Below, one piece after another: positions 32,167 through 42,935 of a stretch of 64,000 bases of DNA (positions within the stretch are counted from its first letter, which is position 1; every line of letters begins with the position of its first letter). The notes under the pieces are model-generated. The model had not been told where the DNA came from. It saw only the letters and a list, made by a program, of their open reading frames with translations, and searched no databases. The stretch spans positions 1 through 64,000 of the forward strand of contig JARGSG010000022.1 in NCBI GenBank assembly GCA_030374805.1, in the 5' to 3' direction. A program made the translations under genes and the position numbers. This stretch comes from Gracilaria gracilis. Taxonomy: Eukaryota; Rhodophyta; Florideophyceae; Gracilariales; Gracilariaceae.

Positions 32167-33324
32167 ATGACCCGATGTTCCCCGTACCTGATCTTGAAGC
32201 CAAAACGGCCACCGTCGTTTAGGACCCAACTGGCTCCTTACCAACAACGCATCCGACAAGGAAAAATAAGAAGGTCGGCACTAAGATTCCCACAACAATC
32301 GCCGTTTTTCTTTTTGTATGGCAGCGGATGCGAGCCTTCGCTGATTACACTCACCGGGTTTGATCACAGAACCTTCCAGTACTTACTCGAAAAGTTCAAA
32401 CCGTATTACGAACGATTCACACCGTACACAGAATCGGGTTATATCAAAATGCGGTCTACAACCAACCGTGGAAGACCTAGATTGATGAATGCTACCACCT
32501 GCTTAGGCTTGGCTTTGTCGCACACGCGGACTAGGGGCTCCCTGATGAGCCTGTCGCTCATATTTGGAACCACCGCCAGCGTTTCTTCTCTGTATATCAG
32601 ATTCGCTCGACGTCTTCTCATCAACCGTTTAGCCAAAGATTCGTTGGCCACCGTTAAAATGCCATCACCTTCCGAAGCTCAGTTCGCTATGAGTCTCATC
32701 CAGGCCAACTACCCCTTTCTGCAGAATGTCTACTGTTTTGCAGACGGACTAAAACTCAAACTACAACAGAGTGGAAACGAAATCGTTCAGAACCGTTTTT
32801 ACAATGGCTGGACGCATGACCACTATGTAGCAAACGTGCTCACATTCAGTCCAACGGGGGTGATCATTGCGTGCGGATTGAATGCACCGGGAGCAATGCA
32901 CGACTCCCACGTTGCCGAGAAATCTAGCGTTTACGAAAAACTGGAAGCAGCGCACGAAGAATATGGGGGGCGCTGTGTTATCGACTCGGCATTTTCAAGA
33001 GGAAGGTATCCGTTTTTACTTAAGAGTAGCCCCAACATAGTGGCTACGGCTGCAAACGCGTCCGAACTTGAAACTGGTAGGCAGGCAACATCGCTTCGAC
33101 AGAGTGCTGAGTGGGGAGTGCGGGCGTTTAAATCGTGCTTTCCACGGGTCGAAGACAGAATGCGATACGAACCATATGGTGAACGAAAGATGTTTCTGAC
33201 CTCCCTAGTGCTTCTCTTCAACCTTCGAACGAGATTGGTGGGGTTGAACCAGATCAACACGGTGTTCACGACAGCATTGCACAGCAACGCGAACTCTTTT
33301 TTCAATCATTTGCCATCTTTATGA
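32167..33324 (+). CDS. second PIF/Harbinger-like DDE transposase, intact
   Basis: A 385-residue protein from the Met at 32167 (MTRCSPYLILKPKRP); an in-frame Met at 32095 would add 24 hydrophobic residues. The N-terminal helical region is followed by the DDE core: Asp in VYCFADGLKLKLQQ, conserved NGWTHDHYVANVL and APGAMHDSHVAEK blocks, second Asp in CVIDSAFSRGRYPF, Glu in RQSAEWGVRAFKSC. The family is DDE_Tnp_4-like but clearly diverged from the transposase at 30213-31480. Its 3' end overlaps the convergent accessory gene by 19 bases. No breaks were seen. Confidence 0.85.
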   Translation: MTRCSPYLILKPKRPPSFRTQLAPYQQRIRQGKIRRSALRFPQQSPFFFLYGSGCEPSLITLTGFDHRTFQYLLEKFKPYYERFTPYTESGYIKMRSTTNRGRPRLMNATTCLGLALSHTRTRGSLMSLSLIFGTTASVSSLYIRFARRLLINRLAKDSLATVKMPSPSEAQFAMSLIQANYPFLQNVYCFADGLKLKLQQSGNEIVQNRFYNGWTHDHYVANVLTFSPTGVIIACGLNAPGAMHDSHVAEKSSVYEKLEAAHEEYGGRCVIDSAFSRGRYPFLLKSSPNIVATAANASELETGRQATSLRQSAEWGVRAFKSCFPRVEDRMRYEPYGERKMFLTSLVLLFNLRTRLVGLNQINTVFTTALHSNANSFFNHLPSL

Positions 33325-33896
33325 AGGGCATCGCTATGAGGGCCGCCATTTGCCCCACGACCAGAACCAATTAAAAGCATCATCATACTCATCATGTTGT
33401 CATGGTTTTTCTGTCCCGATTCTAATAGCCGTTCGAACCGAAGAGCCTCGCGCTGCTCTCTCTCTCGCTCCCGCTCCTCCCTTTCTCTTTCGCGATCGAT
33501 ACGCAGCTCCTCTCGCTTTCGTTGTTCCTTTCTATCCTTTTGATCCTCAAGGATCGAAAGCTTGTAAAGAGTAACCAAATCGTCATTTCCATCAGGTTTC
33601 GTACGGCGCCCGTGCGTTAAGCGGCTGGATTGAAAGGCAGTGGTGGTTACGAGCGCAGCGGTCGGATAAACTTCTTCAACGCCTTCCGCGTGGCCGTGAT
33701 CGTCGTCATTTTCCTCCTGAAGATCTTCATCGAGATCAGTGGCTTGTTCTTCTTCTTGGTTATTCCCTAAATCGAGGCCGACGTGCTCATCAGCGTTACC
33801 AATATCGCACTTCTCCCTAATCATCTCATTGATCTTCTTCGCTCGCTTCACATCCGGAGGGCAATGCGGATCTCCAGTTGGAACCCTAGTTCGGTA

Positions 33897-34241
33897 TGTT
33901 GAAAGTTCAAATACATGAACTGCACGCCCTGTGTCACAAGAGAGCATAGCGCCAATAGCTCATCTGTTTTCTAATAGGTTATGGGCCCAGCTTTACGCTG
34001 TAGACCTTGGGTGCGGGTCCCAGAAGTGACATTTGACAAAGAGATTGTACATGTGTACAGCAGAAGGGGAGTTACAGTGTGAGGGTAACCAGATCAGGTA
34101 GATCAGTTCTTCTGTAAGCTTTGTCCTTCGGCTTGACAGTGAGCACAGGTCGAAGGGGAGTGTTTGAAAGTTCAAATACATGAACTGCACGCCCTGTGTC
34201 ACAAGAGAGCATAGCGCCAATAGCTCATCTGTTTTCTAATA
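33897..34241 (+). mobile_element. TRIM-like miniature LTR retrotransposon
   Basis: Only 345 bases long. Two direct repeats (33897-33976 and 34161-34241) start TGTT and end CTAATA, and differ by a single inserted T. Directly after the first is GGTTATGGGCCCAGC, complementary to the anticodon arm of initiator tRNA-Met, and directly before the second is the purine run GAAGGGGAG. A 5-bp target duplication CGGTA (33892-33896 and 34242-34246) is perfect. The internal part is about 184 bases and codes for nothing, as in terminal-repeat retrotransposons in miniature. LTR similarity indicates a recent insertion. Enzymes must come from a full-size copia-type element. Confidence 0.85.
33977..33991 (+). 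promoter_or_regulatory. primer-binding site of the TRIM-like element
   Basis: GGTTATGGGCCCAGC is the exact complement of GCTGGGCCCATAACC, the anticodon stem-loop region of typical eukaryotic initiator tRNA-Met. Drosophila copia and Ty5 prime from this internal half-tRNA region instead of the tRNA 3' end. Confidence 0.8.
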
Positions 34242-34672
34242 CGGTAAAGAGTTGCAAATTTGCGACGGAGCGATTCGGGAGTGCGTTTGTAGGAAGGGAA
34301 CACATCGTCGTGATTCTTGGTAACTCTATCCCATTCCATGGGTCCTATTGGCAAGAAGTGTTCCAAAACGTCCAGCAAACAGTTCACTTCTCTTGTTGTA
34401 AAGCTAAACCCACGCCACTTGCTGTTATTATGCTTTTTGGACGGCTGCGGCACGTTCGGATGTGCAGCGCGAGGCGCGGAGCGTTTGTTAGTTCTTGAGG
34501 TAGCTGTGTTATGTCGGAGTAGAACCCGTCTTGGTGCGCGACCAGTTACGGTTGTATCATTCGCGATGGTTGAAGGTTCATCCAAAATCAGCTGTATATC
34601 GTTCTGCATATCTAGGTTTTTGGTCTCTTGAGGCGCGAGAGGACTAAGACTGTGCTGTTCTTGCTGGTTCAT

Positions 34673-35116
34673 CGCGAAGAAGAAACAGATTGTCAGAAAC
34701 CGAATGGATGATCGACACCCAAAAGTTTGAAGTACACTTCATTGCGGAAGGACCTGTTCCGGAACGACCCGGGGTGTTAAAGCGAGCTGAACTTTCGCTT
34801 CAAGTCAGAAGACTAGCAGTGGCGGGAGCTCGTGCTGGTTTTCGTTCGGGCACCGATGCGTTTATGGAGAGGTTTGCAACGACGAACGAGTGTTTGCGTG
34901 GCGGTATTACTCGCCGCGCACGTCTCCGGACGCCGTGCGAAGTGGAGCACGCAAGTCACAGAAAACAAACAAATCGTGACGATTTGAGTGTGCGCAAACA
35001 GCGTTCTTGTATTTTCAGGAGACGCCCACTATCGATTCTTACATAGAATTCTTGCTCATTATAAATTAGTACACAAAGGTGTGAATGTAAATAAACTCTG
35101 TCTTCACAGTATTTCA
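34673..35116. other. intergenic region
   Basis: A 118-codon plus-strand open frame here (34690-35046) is not convincing. AATAAA-like AATGTAAATAAACTC lies near 35085. Confidence 0.35.
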
Positions 35117-37121
35117 TCAGATCAGTGTCGTAGCTGACTCCTTTGAAAGGTCCTTGATGTTGTTAACTTGAATCTGCTTCGACGAAAGAGACCACAAGTG
35201 CTCAGCACCAAGGACAAGATTTCTTTCAATCCTCGGAGTATAGCTTGACGAAAGCGATACATGAGTGATTCGACCGCGTTCCTGAATGTCAGCGTCCGAA
35301 ATCTTCAGCACAACCGAACCGACAAACCTTTCTGAGTTCAAGTACGTCGAAACAGGAAGTACGGCCACAGATTCCGGTCCCCAGTACAAGAATGCACGAT
35401 GATCCCATTCCGCTGTGCTCCTACCTCCCGGTAACGTCCACGAAGAAAGCTCGGTCGGATTCCTCTTGTTCGACACATCGAACAACGTCACCTTAGAACC
35501 TGTAACTCTGCCCTCCGGAGTAGCGTCCTGACCGACTCCGAGGATGCGCCCTGCAGATATCGGATGAAGGTACGAACTGAATCCTGGGATCTTCAACTCA
35601 CCTGTCACTCTTAGCGACCACGGTTGCGACAAGTCGATGATATACAACGGATCAATCTGTCTGAACGTCACGACATACGCTGTATCCTTCACGTAACGCA
35701 CAGCAAATATGCGTTCACCCAGTCCCAAGTTCCCAACTTCGCCCACCTTCTGCAGACTTCTGCCGGCTGTCCTGAACGACGTCACCTTACTAGAGCTCGC
35801 GTCGCGGGCACCCCACCATGGTGCACCATCGGTAGTGGCGATGAAGAAGTACCCGTTGTACTCATGCATGGAGAACTGGTTCAACACACTTCCCGAAACC
35901 ACACCGCTTCCCCTTGTAGTCTGCTCCATAGTTGTTCAAAGAGAACTTGTGGATGGACGTCTCGAAGTCGCGCCCAGATCTCAAGCTGTTCTCAAACCCA
36001 AAGAAGTCCCATCGATATTCAGTTGTGGTAACATACAAAGAAGAGGCCGTCGCATACACTTCATCTCCTTCGGAGACAATTGAGACGCTTCCTGTTGGCC
36101 TCAGACTTCCCGATACTGGCAGAGTGACAACTGGTGAGCAGGTCAAAGCCTGGGAATATTCCTGGGATGTAAACGTTTGAGCAAGAAGAAAATCAAATCA
36201 GTCGTCTCACCAGCCCTACCTTCGACCTTGAGCGAGTAGCTAGGGTACCATTCGCGTGCGGTAGAACTTTGAATGACACCCTTGTTGTAGGCTTCGGCTT
36301 CGTCATAAGGAATCACACATGAGGGATATTTGAATCTCAGATGAGGCCTGTACAACATAACGATTCGAGCGACACCGTCGACCTCTCTCGAGTTCAAGTA
36401 TCGGCCTTCCATGCGAAGGGTAGCCACCAAATTCGGAATTCCATACTTCACCTTGATCTGATACACAGTGGTCAAGCTCTGATCAAAGAAGATGCCGCTG
36501 GAGGCCGAGCGAGGAGTTGGATAGATAGTGCCATATGTCTGTGCGATAACGAGCAGATGATCGCCCTGGATAAGCATCTCCCTTGCACGAGACGGTAGAG
36601 TTAACTCTCCAGTTGCTCGGCTATTACTTCCTCCGGCAATGACCTTGAGGACGAAGAATTTGTTCCCGCGAATCACGTACACCTGATTTCCATCGGTCTT
36701 GATGATATCTGGCTCATCCACACCTTCCACCTGCACATTAGTCTCGGAGAAGTCCACACCAGCTATTGGTTCACGTGCTGGCGCTGTTCCTGTACCGCCG
36801 TTACCTGCAAGCTCGGCTGTGGGGGCAGCCGGAGCTGCCTTCAGGCGTGCACGGTCTCCACCGACTGCAGAGTTTGCGAAGACGGGTCCAGGTCTTCCGC
36901 GGAACGGACGGCAGTAAAGAGACGGGCGGAAACCTCCATAGTTTCTGGAGTCGCTGAGCCCATACGCTCCCACGCGGGAAAGAGCGTTTTTCTTGAAGTA
37001 GCCCACTAGGTCGGGGCAGCTGTTGTACCGGTTGAGCGAGACCCGCTGAGGCATTGTGCAGAAGAAGGTTGAGAAGCGCAACTGCCAGTACGGCGTTCCG
37101 ACGCGTGAAGGTGAGCTTCAT
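35117..37121 (-). CDS. secreted beta-propeller protein (PF09826-type family), with one likely intron and two frame disruptions
   Basis: The start at 37121 (MKLTFTRRNAVLAVALLNLL) gives a signal peptide, with a TATA-like CATAAATA about 60 bases upstream. The family hallmark FSETNVQVEGVDEPDIIKTD is near 36.74 kb. Propeller blades follow, including IIKTDGNQVYVIRGNK, GSVLNQFSMHEYNGYFFIAT, FRQIDPLYIIDLSQPW, KIPGFSSYLHPI and GSKVTLFDVSNKRNPTELSS. A GT-AG intron of 80 bases (36131-36210, donor GTGAGA, acceptor CACCAG) joins two frames in phase. Two other frame changes, one after the signal peptide near 37.06 kb and one at a GGGG run near 35.92 kb, have no splice sites and look like single-base shifts. 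The family is mainly bacterial and archaeal with unknown function, so transfer from prokaryotes is plausible. It could be a pseudogene, or intact with sequence errors. Confidence 0.75.
36131..36210 (-). other. predicted intron in the beta-propeller gene
   Basis: On the minus strand it runs from GTGAGACGACTG to TGCTCACCAG, 80 bases. Removing it joins the two flanking frames in phase (codon split after its first base). An eukaryotic intron in a prokaryote-type gene would argue for domestication. Confidence 0.5.
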
Positions 37122-38996
37122 CTCGACGTTGAGAGCGGAGATGATCAACACGGCGGCCGTAAAGCTGCTGTGGTTAGGGAGTATTTATGCAACTGGTTCT
37201 GGTTGAGTCGGGAGTTGCAAGACTGGCCAACACGTATTGGAGTTTCCTGAGGTGGATGCAGCTATGCAGCAGCGCTGGGGAACAACTTCGAAAGCTTGCA
37301 GTTGACCCTCTTTTTCAGCATCTCGAGATCTGTTACTACTAGCTGAGTGGAAAGTGATAGCAGGCTTTGAAGGGATGATTCTGCATGGGTTTGAGGGCAC
37401 GCCCCCGATCCAGAAGGTTTTGAACCGCCGTGCAATATCAAAGGAACGGCGCAAATGCGTGAACGTGTCGGTCCCGAGAGCGGGAAACAATGCTCGTGAA
37501 TGCATCAATTGAATTTGATTTTGAGATAACGGACGGATGCGGAGGCTATCAGTACGCTATAAATACTGGGCCGAGACTTGTTGCATGCACTGTGCAAAAC
37601 GGCACTGAAGGGGCGCCACAGAGGCGCACACTCTTGCGTTTGCTTCGATGTCAACAAGAAACCTACGTAGTTCGCCGTTAATGGCATTCATGACAGAAGG
37701 ATGCCTCATCCCTATGATAAGTAGGTACCGTTGTATGGTTGGTACCGTTGAAGCTTCGCGTGCGGAATAAGGATATGCTTTGGTCCATCATCATTTATCA
37801 ATCGGGGATGCCAAACAGGTCTGTCTGTCGACAAATGCAAAGAAAGTGCTCATGCGTAAGAGGGGACGCGACCAAGTTCTTGGTATCGGACACTCAGCAG
37901 AAGAGTATAGAACAACACTATTCAGATATGCAAACGACGACAAGTGTAATTAGTGCACAATGTACGAGTCTGACAGTTGAATATGTGCATAATAAGGGTA
38001 AACACCGTGGGTGGTGAGCGTAACTATTTGATTTCCTAACGCGTCGTTTTGGCTTGTGTCATCTTTGACACCCATCGTCAATTGGACAGCTCACATCCTT
38101 GTTGGGCGCAAGCGTGCAGATAGGCGCGAGGACAGACTCTGGCACCCATTGGAACGACTTCATCCCGGACGCTACGGCAGATTGCTGCGGCGCATGGGAC
38201 GGACAAATGTCAGTCCACCGACAGCCCAAAGGTAGCATTCCTATATCTGTGTAGGGGACGGCGATTCAACCGTCAAGTGTTTAGGTTTAACATTCTGGGC
38301 ACAAAAGCGTTGATTCTCATCAGTGTACCTCTAGCTAGAAGCGAGTAATGAAGCTGTTGGTGAGTATCTCGGGCTGGAAGATGAGCAGATACAAAGTGTC
38401 GATGTGTTTCTCGGCTTCGTGCTGCGAACAAGCACGTAACGTTTGGTGTCCATCATGAACCACGAGATTGCTCCAATTGGTCAAATCAAGTGCCCACAGA
38501 TCTATTAACAGTCTGATGGTTTGGAACCTCTTCCACTTCTGTTCATATCTACAAGGCTTCGAAGGGTCAGCGTGAAGACTCGTAGATATACGTACCAACG
38601 ATAAATGAGACTGATTGCAGATCTGTTTTCGTGGCGCATGCAAAAAATGAATCTTCTGGATGAAACTTGAAACTTATTTGCGGACCCCGGGGTGCCACAC
38701 AAACCCTCGTGGCCACGTGACACACGCGATCATATGGTACGATTCATATCTGGAAACGGTGCATGGAATTGTGGAATATGTAAATAAATAAATTATAAAT
38801 ATTATTAGCGCTTTCGCACAAACAAATCTGCGCTCTTCGTCATAATTACTTGACCCGCTCTCCTGTCAGGTTGCAACCGATTTATGAAACAAAACACAAC
38901 AGCCGCTATTGCTCTTTTTCTCATGGACAATCACGCGCAACTTACGAAAAGTGTTTATTTACAACAGTCGATTGCTGTGTACATTACTCACCTAGT
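37122..38996. other. intergenic region, no gene seen
   Basis: Almost 1.9 kb with only short, unconvincing open frames. Confidence 0.4.
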
Positions 38997-39344
38997 ATGA
39001 GTTCGAATTTTTTCTCCCAGGCACGCTGGTGGCGTTGGCAGAAAGCGACCTGCACATGGCATGGGCAGTGGGCTCAGTGCGGAACGACCAGCCAAGCGTT
39101 CAAGCACGATTCGTCGCCGGATTTACCTCACACTTCACCAGACACACGAGGCAGAGATAGAGTGACAAGTGGAAGATGGGTGGTCGATCAAGTTCACTTT
39201 TGTTTTTTAGGTGATTCCCCAGCCCCGGAATGGCGATCCTCGCCAAAAATTGTTTCTACTGTTATGGAAGAAGCTCAACACAGCCAATCTAATTTCAGTA
39301 GCCTTACAGGCCCTCTAGTAGTTCGGCGCCTCAATCTTCTTTGA
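38997..39344 (+). pseudogene. degenerate relative of the zinc-finger exon at 39847
   Basis: Begins MSSNFFSQ (compare MSSESLSV). It keeps a weak but ordered match to the acidic middle of the downstream ORF: FCFLGDSPAPEWRSSPKIVS against FWFVEDTLAPELNETPEIVC, then a Gln/Asn-rich stretch. The zinc-finger part is missing. It may be a partial tandem copy. Confidence 0.3.
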
Positions 39345-39846
39345 CAACATGACGGATTTGTGGTAAATTGGTAAAAAAGATGGGTAATAGTCGCCATATT
39401 AGATCATGTAGATGGCGTTCGTGTCCTCAGCCGGGATGCGTAGAGTAGCAAAGCGAACTCTGTCGATCAAAATTTCTATACAGCTCGGATATTTTGTTCG
39501 TCACGCTACGCGTGTAATCTTGCTCCCAAATTTGGTTCATATTTCTATATAAATAAATTTTTTATGGGCTATGTTATTTCTATTGAATAAATGCACCACT
39601 TTCTCGTAATTGCTGAGGTCATATTTATTTGTGACGCTTCTCTCTACTTTGTAAACAATTATGAAGTACGATAGGAAAATTAACAGGACTGTTCCTCATT
39701 CTTAAATACCCAGCCAATTACTCAGAAAACTGTCGGTGAATCCAGTACAAAGTCCTGGACTGAAACCGTGAAAAGAAATTCGCCTCCGATCATCAACTTC
39801 AATACTTTGAAGTCTTCAACGACAAAAAATTGATTCTTAAAGTAAT
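39345..39846. other. AT-rich intergenic region
   Basis: No gene. It likely contains the left end and promoter of the zinc-finger/DDE transposon; terminal repeats were not found. Confidence 0.35.
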
Positions 39847-41304
39847 ATGAGCTCAGAATCTTTATCCGTTGGAGATGCCGAAGGCGAAAAGAGAAAGCGC
39901 CCTGCGAAAAGTGACGGGGAGCTGGGAGAAGGGCAACAAATGAAGCGGGCTAGAACGCAGGACGCGTCAGAGGAACACCATCGTTCTGAGTCAGGGAGCA
40001 GAAGTGATGTGCAGAGTGGAGAACAGCACAGCGCAGAAGACCCATTTTGGTTCGTAGAGGACACTCTAGCTCCGGAACTAAATGAGACACCGGAAATAGT
40101 ATGTAGCGTTCTAGACGAAGGGCGACAGAATGAGTCTCGGGGCGATGCTGAGGCCCAAAGCACGGCGCGGGATCCAACCATGGCTCGATGTGGAATTTGT
40201 TCGCAAATGGTGAAGAAAGGCGCCGGTATGGCGAAGCATTTTAAAGCATGCAGATTGTATGCATGTTCTGAAACGAGTTGTACATTTTCGACATTTAACC
40301 AAAGTCGGTTTAAGGAGCATCTAAACACTCACAGGCGGCCTGACATTCCATGCCGAGCGTGTGGGAATATGTTCAAAACAGAACGTCATAGGAATGCACA
40401 CGAGAGGAAGAACTGTAAGGCGAATCGTAACCGTCGTTAAATACCATTCTACAGCAGCTACCTTTCTTGGGTGTAGCTCAACTATTATACGGCCCACGCA
40501 TCCTAGCGTGGCAAGGCGTCTGATTGAACTTCCTCTTCCCCCCTCCTCTTGTCCTGAACACCACACGTGACACGAAACACCGCAGCAACAATATGGAATT
40601 TACTTGGTAGGCGTAGACCACGAGATGGAAAACCATACCATCTTCTTTGGGCTCTGCTTTTCTTGCGACAGTATGCGACAGAGCATATCCATTCTGTCTT
40701 GGCAAAGTGGGACGAAAAGATATTCCGAAAGTGGTTTACAAAATTTTGTTTCTATATCTGGGTTAAATATAGTACGTTTACTACAAACCGTGATTTTATT
40801 TTATTCCCTCTTGCTAACAAAATGCAGCTTGAATGGAAAAGTCGATTACACGAAAAGCCTTTTCTTAACTGCTATATGTCCGTGCATGGAACAGATTGTC
40901 CGATTAATGAGCCATATCCGTTTTCCAGCTCATGGTACTCTCATAAGTTTAAATCAGCTGGAATGCGATATGAAGTAGGAGTTACTGTTCAAAACGGTTA
41001 CATCGTTTTGGTAAATGGGGGGTTTGCGTGCGGCAAAAATCCCGATCTCAGAATCATTCGTGGAACTGTGAAACGCACGCCATTAGGAAACGAGAAAGTA
41101 GTCTCTGACGATGGTTACAACGACTTAAAATGCGTTCGGAAATCTTCTATTGCAAAACAATTTCATCGCAAACACTCTTTAATCAGAGCATATCATGAAA
41201 ATGTGAATGGACGTTTAAAGCAGTTTCTGGTGTTGGAAAGACGTTTTCGACACGATATATCTTTTCATCATGTTTGTTTTCATGCAGTGGCCAATATAAC
41301 GTAG
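39847..41304 (+). CDS. zinc-finger DDE transposase, predicted two-exon gene
   Basis: Exon 1 (39847-40414) encodes an acidic region and three zinc fingers: C-x2-C-x12-H-x3-C (CGICSQMVKKGAGMAKHFKAC), C-x4-C-x12-H-x3-H and C-x2-C-x12-H-x4-C. A donor CT|GTAAGG at 40415 and a pyrimidine-rich acceptor ending CCGCAG at 40585 define a 171-base intron whose phase fits exactly (split codon TCA). Splicing skips the exon 1 stop at 40438. Exon 2 (40586-41304) has no Met at its start, which supports the splice. It carries the DDE core: SVHGTDCPINEPYPF, WYSHKFKSAGMRYEVGV, VVSDDGYNDLK and RAYHENVNGRLKQF. The total is about 428 residues with no other break. The core resembles the IS5/Harbinger-type families of protists; the exact superfamily was not settled. 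Confidence 0.7.
40415..40585 (+). other. predicted intron fusing zinc fingers to the transposase core
   Basis: GTAAGG at the 5' end, a CT-rich tract (CTTCCTCTTCCCCCCTCCTC, 40529-40548) and CGCAG at the 3' end; phase 1 on both sides. Confidence 0.55.
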
Positions 41305-41896
41305 CTCTCAATGGAAAATAGAGATTCCATATAGCAAGACTCAAAAGATTAGAAAAAAGCAGCCGAAGAGACAAGAATAAGAATTGTAGTATTGTAATCT
41401 TGCCTGTTTTATTTTTCTGGGTTTCTTAAGTATATATGTTGTCTTTATCCCTTTACCATGTTTGTCTTGCTAAAGCAATTGGTCCATAACAAGTTAAGAA
41501 TATCTTTTCAATCATATTTTCCAATGCATCAAAAATGCTTAAAAGACCCATATAAAAAGAATTCGTACTTCCCGCTATTCGCTGGTCGGCTATTCAGGGC
41601 AGCCCTGACAGTTCGTTCGTCCACAAAGTAAGGTGTCGCACAAGTGCTCACCGCCCTTCAAACCGCCAGCCTCAACCGCAAGACACGCCCCTCATACCTT
41701 CTCGCGCAAATCCAAACGCATGCTTGTACAACCCCTGCCCGTCATGCAGCGCGCTCAACTGCGCGCACCCACGAAAGACTTGTCGCCGCTGTCACCTCGC
41801 GCGCAGGCAAATCGCCGCCGCCCAGCTCAGCGCACAAGCACGTGAACTTGTTCCTCCGCCACCGCCACGCGCAGCGGCACGGCCTCCTCGCCCCCG
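41305..41896. other. intergenic region, right flank of the DDE transposon
   Basis: AT-rich to about 41600, then GC-rich. Overlapping long plus-strand frames from 41633 onward are mirror images of the GC-rich membrane gene and not independent genes. Confidence 0.4.
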
Positions 41897-42935
41897 TCAG
41901 CCCCCGCGTCGTGCGCAATCAAAGCGCCGCCGGCCCGGCGCGACGGGTGCCATCAACCAGCGCGCGTCCATCGCACGCGCGTCCGCCAGCAGCCGCGCGT
42001 ACCGCCGCCGGCCGTGCTCCGCAAAGGCGGCCGCGAGCGCGGCGCCCGCCAGCAGCCACGCCAGCGGCGGCACGCCTTGCAGCGCGCGCACCGTGGGCAC
42101 GGTCACACAGCCGGCGTACAGCAGCGCCAGCAGCGCGGCGCACGGCGCGGCGGCGCGCGCCACGCTTCGCGCGCGCTGCAGCACGTCGCGCTCGGCGGCG
42201 CCCACGCAGAACGACAGCTGGCAGATGGCCGCGGCGCCGCAGCGCAACAGCGTCCTGAGCACGCTGGCCGCGGTCTGCGTCGCGGTTGAAAGCAGTGAGC
42301 TTGAGAGCGGCGCACCGACTCTCAGCGCGGTGGCCACGTTGACCAGCCACGCCGCCAGGATGTAGAACTGCGCCATGCCCACCAGCCCGGAGAAGCCGAA
42401 CGCCACAATGTGCTTGACGACCGTCTCGCGCGTGAGCTGCTGCACGCGGCTGTAAATGAGCGTCATTTGCGCGTAGTCGAACGTCATCACCCACGCCGTG
42501 ATGAGCACAAGCACGAACAGCGGCAAGAGCATCACGGCTGCAAACACAGTGGTCAACACTGGATGGGCTTCGAGCAACTGTTCGGCCACTTGCTGCGCGG
42601 TGTGAAAGCTCTCCATCCACTCGTCCACGTGCTCGCCGTCGTCAACGACGTGCACCTTGTCACGGAACAGCACGGCGTAAAGCGACGTCGACAGCCCGCA
42701 CGTCACGAGCGCGAGCGACAACAGCTGAAGAAACACGCCCACGCTCATGCACATGTACTTGCGGCGACGCAGGCGTTGCAACCACATGCGCGTTCTCGCA
42801 CACATGCGCAGTAGCGGCGCGCTCGATGGCGCCAAACAGCACCAGCGCCAGCACCAAGCTCGCGGCCTGCGGAAACGGCAGCGCAAGAAGCGACAGCGCG
42901 CTGAATAGCGCAAGCGCAATCAGCGTCACGTTCAT
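41897..42935 (-). CDS. polytopic membrane protein A (family shared with 49288-49991), one frame disruption
   Basis: The start at 42935 (MNVTLIALALFSALSLLALP) was chosen by match to paralogue B (MTKTLIALALFSALSLLVLP). About six hydrophobic segments follow, including MSVGVFLQLLSLALVTCGLS, FAAVMLLPLFVLVLITAWVM, HIVAFGFSGLVGMAQFYILA and PPLAWLLAGAALAAAFAEHG. The most conserved block is LTRETVVK-IVAFGFSGLVGMAQ. Relative to B one extra G near 42.80 kb (CATGTGGTTGCAACG) shifts frame between the first membrane segment and the rest. Full length is about 345 residues. The gene is much more GC-rich than its surroundings. No known family was recognised; the function is unknown. Confidence 0.65.

Larger units (their letters stand above)
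33306..34672 (-). pseudogene. Myb/trihelix-like partner gene of the second transposon, interrupted by a TRIM-like element
   Basis: The first part (34672 to about 34247) has a basic N-terminus and a Myb/SANT-like domain (FTTREVNCLLDVLEHFLPIG, EWDRVTKNHDDVFPSY, RTPESLRRKFATLYR). The TRIM-like element at 33897-34241 follows, flanked by CGGTA. Beyond it the frame and conserved block resume at once (TRVPTGDPHCPPDVKRAK). An acidic stretch and a long Arg/Glu coiled coil (REREEREREREQREALRFER) come next. Such proteins partner Harbinger transposases and bind the transposon ends. The insertion accounts for the break; the rest of the gene looks well kept. Confidence 0.75.

Noticed and set aside
38850-39344. 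A complete 164-residue gene
   Set aside because: Only the part after about 38997 has any similarity to the zinc-finger ORF; the start and end are not convincing.
41644-42365. Long Ala/Arg-rich plus-strand ORFs
   Set aside because: They are shadows of the GC-rich minus-strand membrane gene, whose frame is supported by a paralogue.
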